In this document: piece after piece, positions 22,261 to 32,275 of the stretch | How the letters are laid out: each line of letters starts with the position of its first letter | Position numbering within the stretch: the first letter of the stretch is position 1 | Assembly: GCA_030674185.1 (NCBI GenBank) | Contig: CM060307.1 | Coordinates: 73,505,699 to 73,569,698, forward strand | DNA length: 64,000 nucleotides | DNA from: Monoplex corrugatus | Lineage: Eukaryota > Mollusca > Gastropoda > Littorinimorpha > Ranellidae | Reading direction: 5' to 3' | The notes under the pieces: generated by a model | What the model saw: the letters and a program-made list of their open reading frames with translations, nothing else | What the model was told of the DNA's origin: nothing | Databases searched by the model: none | Made by a program: the position numbers and the translations under genes

Positions 22261-22648
22261 GGGGTCTTCTCCAGAATGGGATCATGGACTTTATGTCTGG
22301 GTGAAGCGTTAATGAAACTTATGGGACAATTATAAAGCCACAACATTGAAATGATTACTTGCCTGTGAGTCAATAAAGCCACAACATTGAAAGTGATGAC
22401 TTGTCTGTGAGGCAGAGGTAGTATTGACAGCTTGCAAGAATACAAAGCAGTCGTCAGAATGGTCCGACTGATGCGTGGGATGAACAGGCCCAGTAATGCA
22501 ATGGAAGGGTGCGATAGATGAAACACTGGTGCTCCATCACGATCAAAGCTTACAACGATTGACCAGATCGTTTTCTACAAAAAATGTTCACTGTATATCC
22601 TGCCATCATCTAAGCCTGGACATGATATGCATCAGTTTACGAGGCTGG

Positions 22649-22841
22649 TTAACCCTTTGACTACCGCAGCCTATCCACCAACTGCAAAAACTTAACCCTT
22701 TGATTCCCTCACCCTATCCACCATCTTCATACAGGAAGCTGGTAGATAGGGAGAAGAAATCAAAGGGTTAAGTTTTTACTTTGTTAGCATGGTTGCCAAT
22801 GCAGGATGCTGGCGGGCAGGGTGTTGGAGTTAAAGGGTTAA
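22649..22841. mobile_element. TTAA-flanked palindromic MITE, copy 1
   Basis: Begins TTAACCCTTTGACT and ends TAAAGGGTTAA. A second, inner palindrome starts AACTTAACCCTTTGATTCCC and ends AATCAAAGGGTTAAG. TTAA targets with CCC ends point to piggyBac-type mobilisation (inference). Relatives at 41751-41961, 50854-51035, and split at 54743-54797 and 58190-58268. Confidence 0.78.
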
Positions 22842-22859
22842 TCTCTGCGAGCCCTAGGC

Positions 22860-23248
22860 GCAGTTTCATATACTTGTAGCCAGGGAGAAATGGCCGGGTA
22901 ATTTTAGCTTTCAGTCCTCAGCGCTCTGACCTTGATAACTCCCTAGATGATCGTTTAGGGCTATTTCAGTGTGTGCAACTGTTCTATTCACTAGCAAGTT
23001 GTAGATTGCATCACACAATTTTCACATTATTTATGAGAAGTAAATGTATGTTTAAAGTGAACTCGACTCTCGTCAAAATGCAATATTTTTGTAGCAAAAC
23101 ACAAAACGCAAAAACAGCGACAATGTATGAAACCAGCTTTAATGAGACAGACAATTAGACCACTATGTACATGAGAAAACAAACGTTGGCTGGGACGGAG
23201 ATGCCAGTCTGCATGCTACGTTTATGAGTAAATATTCAACAGTAAGTC
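22860..23248. other. Stretch with no recognised feature
   Basis: AT-rich sequence, no supported coding region, before the LINE copy that begins near 23250. Confidence 0.4.
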
Positions 23249-23249
23249 T

Positions 23250-24320
23250 TCAACCTCGCCCACCTTAGAGCAAGGACAAAGGTCCGTGAACCCCTCATCA
23301 GAGACATGCTATTTGCCGAAGATGCCGCAGTTGTGACCCATACTCAGCGGGACTTGCAGTCACTAATGGACCGCTTCTCCCAGGCCTGCAAAGATTTTGG
23401 ACTGACCATCAGTCTTAAGAAGACGAACGTCCTGGGCCAAGGCACGCCATCTCCACCAGCCATCACCATTGATGACTACGAGCTTGAAGCCATCCATCAA
23501 CTCACATATCTTGGGTCCACCATCACCGATAACCTCTCCCTTGACACAGAGATCGACAAGAGGATCGGGAAGGCAGCCACAACACTAGCCCGCCTCACAC
23601 AAAAGGTGTGGACAAATCCCAAGCTGACCACGAAGACAAAGAGGGCTGTATACAACGCCTGTGTCCTCAGCACCTTGCTGTATGGCAGCGAGGCGTGGAC
23701 CACGCATGCTCATCAGGAGAAAAGGCTCAATACCTTCCACCTGAGAAGCCTACGGCGCATACTCGGCATTTCCTGGCAAGATAAGGTGACCAACACCGAA
23801 GTCCTGACCCGCGATTGGCCTTCCAACCATGCATACCATGCTGAGACAGCGTCGGCTGCGCTGGTTGGGCCACGTTCGCCGCATGGAAGATGGTCGCATC
23901 CCAAAAGACACCCTTTATGGTGAGCTTGCCACAGGGCAGAGAAACATTGGCCGCCCACAGCTGAGATACAAAGACGTTTGCAAACGTGACATGAAGGCGC
24001 TGGAGATCAACACTGAGTCCTGGGAAGACCTCGCAGACGACCGCAACAGCTGGAGAACTACTCTCAAGAAACATCTGCGGATTGGTGAGGACAAACTGTC
24101 AGCTGCTGCAGCAGAAAAGCGAGTTCGCAGAAAAGGGATGACAGCAAACAGACCGGCATCAGCATACACATGCGACCGCTGCAACAGAGACTGCCTCTCT
24201 CACATTGATCTCTACAGTCACAGGCGACGCTGCTTGGACCAAGCAGACAGCCCATCTGGACATTAGAACGGATGTACTTTGCCCATGGTCAGCCATGACC
24301 GAGGGAGGCCTACCTACCTA
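23250..24320 (+). pseudogene. RTE-like LINE, 5'-truncated copy (RT C-half plus zinc finger)
   Basis: Starts inside the RT at about RARTKVREPL, with the active-site region FAEDAAVV (23315-23332, FADD expected). Then KDFGLTISLKKTNVL, TYLGSTITDN, LLYGSEAW, LRWLGHVRRMEDGRIPK, GRPQLRYKDVCKRD, and a C-terminal C2H2-like finger CDRCNRDC...HRRRC. A frameshift near 23812 splits the frame; the stop is at about 24264-24266. The 3' UTR continues GTACTTTGCCCATGGTCAGC. Nearly identical to 62790-63840, so both derive from a fairly recently active family. Clade assignment (RTE-like endonuclease-RT) is tentative. Confidence 0.85.
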
Positions 24321-24589
24321 AGTCTTCTTCCATGTAAATGATATATTGTCATTGCAAAGTAGTGATGGTAATTATAAAAAATGATAATGATGGTCGATAC
24401 TTATATATACTTAAGTTCAGAGCACATTGCAGTAGCATACGCACATATACATAATGAACATGTGGCATAAGATTGAACAGTGTCACAACACACTATTTTC
24501 AGCATATAAATAGACATGCAGAATCAACAATTTCTCACAAAGGTTATAAAAATACCAAATCCCTTTCTTACCTCGTGCACACTTACATA

Positions 24590-24738
24590 CATGTGAACAC
24601 ACACACACACACACACGCCGCGCGCACACACACACATACACATACACACACATATACACACAAACACACGCACAGACACACACACATATACACACACACA
24701 TATCACACACAAACACACACGCACGCACACACACATAC

Positions 24739-24769
<31 letters not shown>

Positions 24770-24850
24770 ATATAGATATGTACATACACACACATACACA
24801 TACATATACAAACACGCACATACACACACACATGTGCGGACACACGAACA
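24590..24850. repeat. (CA)n/(TA)n microsatellite block
   Basis: CA repeats with CGCGCG and (AT)n cores at 24738-24770. Confidence 0.9.
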
Positions 24851-24879
24851 CACGCTTGATCAGAAAGTGCAATAACAGC

Positions 24880-25520
24880 CTCATTTACGGATTAAAAAAA
24901 GGTGACTTCTCAATTCTGACTTATAAGAGTTAGAAGAGTAATAATAGAACAAAGAAGGGACAGGAATCCAAAACTGGTTTGATAATATAAACAGCTTATG
25001 CCAATCATGCTGTTTCTTTTCGAAAATGAGTACAAGAGTAAAGAGTTATTGATGGTGAGCATATTCTGACAATTCAGACAGACACAATGGGATGGAGGCA
25101 GTGATCTGAAAGAAGAGATAGCGTGTTTTTCACCGAGTCCTCTGCTCATAGCATACTGTGAGAAAAAACAACAACAACAAAAACAAACATGCCTGTGTGT
25201 GTATGTATACACACATCCATACATCTATATACATACCTCTCTCTGTCTGTCTGTGTGTCTGTCTCTATTTGTCTGTATCTGTCTCTGTCTCTCTGTCTGT
25301 CTGTCTGTTTCTCTCTGTCTCTGTTTCTCTGTCTCTGTCTCTCTTTCTCTTTCTGTCTTCCAATTGAAAAAAAGGGAATCCTTTGCTTTATAGGACGTTA
25401 GCGAAGTTCTGTCAGGATTAGTCTCAGATGGACAGTTTCATGTGACTTGGAAATGAGCCTATCTGCAGCATTATGGTCCTGCTGGAGATACTTTGTGAGT
25501 ATCTGCGAATGGTTAGCTAG
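24880..25520. other. No gene seen; (TC)n/(TG)n repeats at 25235-25360
   Basis: AT-rich sequence and a CTGTCTCT-type low-complexity tract. Confidence 0.45.
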
Positions 25521-25524
25521 TCAT

Positions 25525-26075
25525 TGTTATTGTTATTATTGTTTAAAGCCCAGCCGACTGCGGAGAGCCCTATCAGGGCTGTAACCGTTTCAAAACATAC
25601 AAAACAACAGGAAGAAAAAAAAAAAAAGAAAATTAAGTACACGTATCAATGCATTTGCACACATAATCTAAAGATATGCCCCTGGTGTCGATCACTCCGT
25701 CCAATTTATCGCACAGGGGATTTAAAAAACACACACCTGAATACAAATTTAGAGCATACCCAAGGACATCAAAACATATACAAAAACGGGTCTATATTAC
25801 CTAAAATTACCTTCCGCATATCTCATCTACCTAGAGCCAAAAATCATCTAGTACATGTACCCAACCATCAATCTTAAGAAAAAGTACGTAAGACTTTTTC
25901 GAACACATACAGATGAATGGACCAGCAAGGCAGAAATTGATAGGAAAAAATGACAGAAAGCAATGAAACAAAGCAGAAACCAAAAGAGTGACAGAAAAGA
26001 AGGAAATTTCAAGCACAGAATTTCCAGAAGGTGGGGACACTATTTATACCGAAAGAGCCCCCGGCAACCCACGGG
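25525..26075 (+). repeat. Interspersed repeat family R1, near-complete copy
   Basis: Begins AAAGCCCAGCCGACTGCG with a short inverted motif (GCCCTATCAGGGC), and ends AAAGAGCCCCCGGCAACCCA. The whole length aligns with 47045-47605. The 5' part recurs at 54605-54735 and weakly at 15960-16040, and the 3' part at 19205-19320. About 550 bp, non-coding, consistently ordered: a non-autonomous element of unknown class. Confidence 0.8.
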
Positions 26076-26354
26076 GAGGTCAGCTGGTCAGACTAGCACT
26101 ATTCTTGTATGCCCTGGACAAGATGGAAGAGCTAATCATTGGCTTTGACTTACACCTGTTGTTGGAGATACTGATGAATGGAGCTCATGTGACTGATTTC
26201 AGTGGCATGAAAATAGCATTGCATCTTTCTTGTCACTCAACCTTGAAATATTACAGTACAGTTAAAGTTATCACAAATGCATTGACCTTTTTATGCCCTG
26301 TTGTTATAGAAGTTTTAGCTTGAAAGTTTTTTGACCAGTCTGACAGACCACTGA

Positions 26355-26388
26355 GGGTGGGGAGAGAGAGAGAGAGAGAGGAGAGGAG

Positions 26389-26426
<38 letters not shown>

Positions 26427-26440
26427 TGGGGGGGGGGGTG
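26355..26440. repeat. (GA)n with G run
   Basis: (GA)n at 26363-26426 and a G run at 26428-26437; (CAAA)n/(CAAG)n follows at 26553-26606. Confidence 0.9.
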
Positions 26441-26721
26441 GCGGTTGCTTGAGAGGTGTCATTGGAGTGACTTTGAATATTCCTGTTTTCTTGAACTCAG
26501 CCACCCATGACATGCAACTGTGAATGGTTATGGTCGCCCGTCTCTTTCAAAACAAGCAAGCAAGCAAGCAAACAAACAAACAAACAAACAAACAAACAAA
26601 CAAACAAAAACAAGAACTAATTAGTTAACTGAAGTTCACTCTCGAACAACTAAAAATTGTTTTAAAAATAAGTGAAAAAAATCCAATTTCCATGACCTGG
26701 AATATATATATATATGTAAAC

Positions 26722-26761
<40 letters not shown>

Positions 26762-26788
26762 AACTACACATCACACACACAAACTATC

Positions 26789-26825
<37 letters not shown>

Positions 26826-26829
26826 AAAC

Positions 26830-27425
26830 AGAGAAAGCAGAGACCTACATGAAGGTGGACGTGTGACGTGAATAGGCGTTGGCTTTCTGCCTCAATGATA
26901 GGCAGTAACAAGCGTTTCATTTTAAGGTGTACAGAAAAATAGAACTGTAGGGCTGTACATGTAGACAAGCAGTGAACGAATTCGACAGGAATTGGTGTCT
27001 CCTAAGGCTCTTCAGAAGTCAGGAAGGGAGGCAATCGAGGTGGACAAAGTAAAAGCAGATCCCTTCCTCCCCTTTTCACGTCGTCCTGATATTAGCCAAC
27101 GATGGCCATAATTTGTCTCCCAGAGAGCACCAGGATGTGGCTGGAATGGAAATAAGAAGCCGGGAAATAGCAGGGACACTGGGTCTGCGGAATGACTGGC
27201 TTGTCAATGGATGATCACTTGATTCTGACACACAGCGAAATTGTGTGGGCAGGACACATTGTTTACTTTGAGAAAAGAGAGAGAGAGAGAAGACAGACAG
27301 ACAGACAGACAGACAGAGAGACAGACAGAGACAGAGAGAGAAGAAGAGAGAGAGAAAAAGAGAGAGCGAGAGAGCGCGAGAGAGAATGAAGGAGAGAGAG
27401 CGCGCGAGAGCGAAATAGACAGCAG

Positions 27426-27474
<49 letters not shown>

Positions 27475-27539
27475 CAGACAGACAGATAGACAGAGACAGA
27501 GACAGAGAGATAGGAAGAGGGAGGATGACAGAAATTGAG

Positions 27540-27584
<45 letters not shown>

Positions 27585-27586
27585 GA

Positions 27587-27682
<96 letters not shown>

Positions 27683-27720
27683 CAAGAACAAATGTTTATT
27701 TTCAACGCAGTAAAGTACAT
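26830..27720 (+). repeat. Repeat block E, copy 2, with long (GA)n
   Basis: Second copy of the block at 20700-21600, followed by (GA)n/(GACA)n at 27275-27680 and a tail AATGTTTATTTTCAACGCAG that parallels the tail of copy 1. Confidence 0.8.
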
Positions 27721-27820
27721 TAAAAAGACCCCCTTTCTATACGTCTAACAGTTGGCCATGCAAGATGTACATTACATTGGATTGGCACGCAAGCAACCAA
27801 CCAAGCGTGCGCACAAAACT

Positions 27821-27822
<2 letters not shown>

Positions 27823-27904
<82 letters not shown>

Positions 27905-27931
27905 CGCACACACACACGCACACACACACAC
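27823..27931. repeat. (CA)n microsatellite
   Basis: About 50 CA units with a GCACA interruption. Confidence 0.95.
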
Positions 27932-28029
27932 CACAGAGGGGAGGGGGGAGTTTCTGCATTCACGAGCTTTATTACGGAGAGAATAACTTGGATTGACTCA
28001 AGATGATTCATGCTGGGTTTAAATGCACG

Positions 28030-28720
28030 CACGCATGATGATGATGATCATTTCATTTATACAGCGTAAGCAATCCAAGTCAAGAGCACGCTCGTTGCTC
28101 TGCACGGAAACGGAGCATCATTCATGTTTTTAAGGTAAAATAACAACAGATACTGGTAAAACATGAAACGAAAATAAGCATTTGGAGCCATAGTAGCAAA
28201 AGTATAAAGAAGAGCAAAATTATTTAAATGAAAACAGGTCTACATAGATAAAACAAAAACACACAGAGAGACATACACGCCCGCATGCGCGCGTGCGCAC
28301 TCTCTCTCTCTCTCTCACATCCTCTACACACACTCCCTCATCCACACACACAACACACCCCACACACAACACACACATACACACACACACTCATACACAC
28401 GCAAATACAGACTGGACAGGGAAGTGTTTTCAGTCGTTGGTGAAAAGCGGTATCTATGAAAGTTACAAGGGGACAAGCCTTTTCTAAATTGTGTCATCGC
28501 ATTTCTGTAAGCTTCCACACACAACAGCTGTATACACTTTTCTGTTGCTAATAAGGATTTAAATCTATCATACAAAAAATACCGTGCACACGAATCCAAG
28601 TACTTCTGCCAGTTATGCCCGAAATGACTGTGGATTTTTTTCTTTCAACTCCTCAGTGAATCTTTTTTCATTGCCATGTGTGCATTGGTTGTGAGTGTTT
28701 GAGCATAATTAAGAAGATTG
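28030..28720. other. Possible L2 3'-end remnant plus low-complexity sequence
   Basis: 28035-28110 (CATTTATACAGCGTAAGCAA) resembles an inverted L2-type 3' terminus (GCGC...TATAAAT). The rest is CA/CT-rich with no supported gene. Confidence 0.35.
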
Positions 28721-28736
28721 TCTGTGCATGACTGCA

Positions 28737-30432
28737 TACACAATCAGATCCATGTCGTTCAAAACCTGCGAACTGGATCCTCTTCCAGGTTCTCTCTACT
28801 CCGATTGTCTCCCTACTCTCCTCCCATTCATCACTGACATCATCAACACTTCTTTTCAAACTGGAACTGTCCCAGATTCTTTCAATCTGCTATTGTTCAC
28901 CCTCTCCTCAAGAAACACAATTTAGACCCAAATGAACTGAAAAATTACAGGCCTATCTCTAATCTCTCTTTCTTGTCAAAACTCCTTGAAAAAGTCGTCC
29001 TCAACCAGCTGAACTCTCACCTGTCTGCCAACAATCTCCTCAATCCTTTCCAGTCAGCCTACCGCCAGTGCCATAGCACTGAAACTGCCCTACTACACAT
29101 TCTCAACAATCTCCTCCTTGCAACTGATACTGGCAAAGTCTCTCTCCTCACACTCCTTGATCTGTCTGCAGCTTTCGATACCATTGACCATGGTATTCTC
29201 CTTTCTAGACTTCATCATACTTTTGGCATCTCTGACATTGCTCTCTCCTTTTTCACTTCGTATTTATCAAACAGAAAACAAACTGTTCTCATCAATGGCA
29301 CTTACTCTCAACCTGCATACCTGACCTGTGGTGTTCCACAAGGATCTGTCCTTGGCCCTGTTCTTTTCACTCTTTATACCTCCCCCCTGTCCACCATCAT
29401 CAACTCCCACTCTATAAAACACCACTTCTATGCTGATGACACCCAACTTCAAGATAGTGACTCACTTGATAATATACAGCGCCTGTTGACTCGCACCACT
29501 GAGTGTTACTCGGACATTAAGAACTGGATGACACACAATAGACTTCAGCTTAATGACGACAAGACAGAAGCTATCCTCATTGGCACCCGTCAGAAACTTT
29601 CCCAGCTGCCTCCTCTTTCTCTCCCATTATGTAACACATCAGTCCCAATTTCTGATTCAGCTAAAAACCTTGGTGTCTGCATTGACTCTACCCTGTCCAT
29701 GAACAACTTTGTTTCTCAAACTGCCAGATCTTGCTACTATCATCTCCATCGTATAAGCCTGATCAGGAAGTATCTCTCTGTCGAAACAACTGCAAAACTC
29801 GTTCTCTCCTTCATAATGTCTCGCATTGACTATTGCAATTCACTCCTGTCTGGTCTTCCTGCCTCCACCATTCACATCCTACAGCGCATTCAAAACAATG
29901 CTGTACGCCTTGTACTCAAAAAGAAAAAAGCTGACCACATATCTCCTCTCCTGGCACAACTTCACTGGCTCCCTGTATCAAAGCGCATACAGTACAAACT
30001 AGACACCATGTGCTACAAAAGCCTCAATAACGCAGCCCCCGATTACCTGTCAAGCCTACTTGAGATCTATGTTCCCTCACGTACCCTCCGCTCTGCCTCC
30101 GATCCTCTGACTTTTCGCTTTCCACGCACTAAGCTCAATACCTATGGTCCACGAGCCTTCTCTGTTTCTGGTCCACTCTCCTGGAACAAACTTCCTCTCT
30201 CAGTCCGTCAGCAACCTACTTTTGCCTCCTTCAAGTCCGCTCTCAAAACTCACCTTTTCTCCTCTGCATAAAATCCTAACCTCACTCAACCCCCCTCTGC
30301 AGCCTGTCTCCGCTCGGAGGGGAATCACTTTGTTTTAATATATAATTGTATATGATGTGCTCTCTGTGGTTTTCCATTGGTTTTATTCTTGCTTTTATTG
30401 CTTTTATTTTTTTCTCCCCATTTGTGGCCATG

Positions 30433-30514
<82 letters not shown>

Positions 30515-30600
30515 CGTGCGTGCGTGTGTGCGTGTGTGTCTTTTCGGCGCTTGGATTTGATTTTGTCGAGATTTGCGCTATATAAATATTGTAATTATTA
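28737..30600 (+). pseudogene. L2/CR1-type LINE, 5'-truncated copy 1
   Basis: RT motifs in order: NYRPISNLSFLSKLLEKVVL, HSTETALLHI, LLDLSAAFDTIDH (29154-29190), GVPQGSVLGPVLFTLY, FYADDTQL (about 29428-29451), NDDKTEAILIGTR, then the C-terminal WLPVSKRIQYKLD and RAFSVSGPLSWNKLP...LKTHLFS with the stop at 30271. The frame is open for 432 codons from 28973. A 1-base deletion near 28884 relative to the copy at 38650 separates the upstream segment. The 3' end GCGCTTGGATTTGATTTTGT...GCGCTATATAAAT is the family terminus. 5' truncation is typical of target-primed reverse transcription. Confidence 0.9.
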
Positions 30601-30860
30601 TGTATGCATGTGCGTACGTATGTATGTATGTATGTATGTATGTATGTATACGCTTAGATTTATGTATGTATGTATGTATGCATGTATACGCTCAGCTTAG
30701 ATTTATGTATGTAAGTATGTAAGCATGTATGTATGCATGTATACGCTCATATGTATGTAGGTATGTATGCATGTATACGCTCAGCGCTTAGATTTGATTT
30801 TGTCAAGATTTTGCGCTATATAAATAAAATATATTATTATTATTATTATTATTATACACT
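30433..30860. repeat. (TG)n, L2 3' termini and (ATGT)n
   Basis: (TG)n 30433-30535, L2-like terminus 30549-30600, (ATGT)n with CGCTTAGATTT interruptions 30600-30780, a second L2-like terminus 30781-30828, and (ATT)n to 30855. Confidence 0.85.
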
Positions 30861-31403
30861 GCAGTACAAGCTTCCACTGCATATAGGTATGTCTCACAGC
30901 ATGCGTACATGTGAAAACTGTAAAACAATGTGTATATAGAGAACAGGTATTATAATCACAAGGTCGTGAGGGAGAGAAATACCAAAGACCTCAACTTTTT
31001 TCCGAAGCCAGCATAATGAGGTCAGTAACATCTGCTTTCTCTCTATGCTTCTCTTTCCACAACCTTGAAGAGAAAAAGGTGTGTGGTGGTGGTGGTCTTT
31101 GATTTAATGTCTATTCACTAAAGTGATTTTAGACAACATCAACAACAACAAAAAAAAAAAAAAAAAAAAAAAAAAAGGGGGGAGTGAAGAGAATATTTGA
31201 AAATTGTCAATTTTGAACTTGAGAAAAGATGATCCAGAAAACAACTGTTTTGAAGAGGGGAAGGTAAAACTAACAAATAATGTTACCATAATTAACGATT
31301 TAAACAAACTAACAAACAAAATTGATAAATATCTGGAAGAAACGAAGAAAAAAATAAAACTAATAATTGACTAACCATAACAGTGAACAAGTGAAATAAC
31401 ATT
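30861..31403. other. Probable 3' flank/UTR of the Nimb-like LINE; poly(A) run
   Basis: No coding. A 28-bp A run on the plus strand at about 31149-31176 followed by GGGGGG. The exact 3' end of the minus-strand LINE is not resolved. Confidence 0.4.
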
Positions 31404-32275
31404 TTAAAGGTAATTCGCTATAGGACTTTTTGACAGGCTAACAAAAAATTCATACAGTAATGATGATGAGGCAAATATATCAGAAACTGTACTCATAGAT
31501 AGTGTTGGAATATGTCGTTTTACCTTAACGCAAGAAAGAATATGACTATGTGTTATCTTCTTTCCACACAGACATACTATGTTCTTGGTGTATTTTGTTT
31601 TGAATGCATCAAGTTTCCATCTATACATAAGGGATTGTATAATTCTGCTGGCATGAAGCTGCTTAAGTATTTTGCTAATTTCAAAGTTCATGTGACATTT
31701 ATCATACTTTTTCTGTTTTAATTGGAACTGCTTCCAGACGTAGTTGTCTACTAAAGTGTAATTCTCGTGCAACGAGAGAGAAAGCTGGATATTGTTTGAA
31801 TCTGGTGAGTTATTAGCTCCCCGTTTGGCAGCCCTGTCAACTTTATCATTATAACGAAAAGAACTATGAGAAGGTATCCAGCAGAAAGTAATATCAGTGC
31901 CTCTTAAAGATAAATTATGAATCAAGTGACTAATTTCCAGAATCATTTCTGATCTTGTTTGTAATTTTGATAATTCAAGAGCCTGAAGTACTGATTTTGA
32001 ATCCACGCAAAAAAGTGTTTGAAAAATTGTCCTAGGAAAACTTATCATAAAGTTTAAAGCCATTAATATTGCAAAAAGTTCAGCTGTAAAGATAGATTTA
32101 TCAAGTCCTATGTAGAAAGATTTTTCAATTTTGAGAGCAGGTATTAAAAACGCTGAGCCTGCTTTTCTTTCAATTACTGATCCATCAGTGTAAATTTTCA
32201 AATGATCGGAATATAAGTCGTCTATATGACATTTAACCTGACTTGCCAGTAAGTTTACATTGTCTCCTTTTTTAA
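31404..32275 (-). CDS. I/Nimb-like LINE: RNase H domain and C-terminal CCHC (in -1 frame)
   Basis: Continues from the RT frame by a -1 shift at 32267-32273. Starts the RNase H fold with LKIYTDGSV (first catalytic Asp), then FTAELFAILMAL (Glu), FCVDSKSVLQAL (Asp) and HSSFRYNDKVDRAAK (last Asp). It ends with the Cys/His motif CLCGKKITHSHILSC. The frame is open throughout to the stop at 31404. RNase H after RT is a hallmark of the I/Nimb, R1 and LOA-type LINEs. Domain intactness suggests a relatively young copy. Confidence 0.82.

Noticed and set aside
31149..31176. Poly(A) tail of the Nimb-like LINE
   Set aside because: The A run is on the plus strand while the LINE is on the minus strand, so the polarity is wrong.
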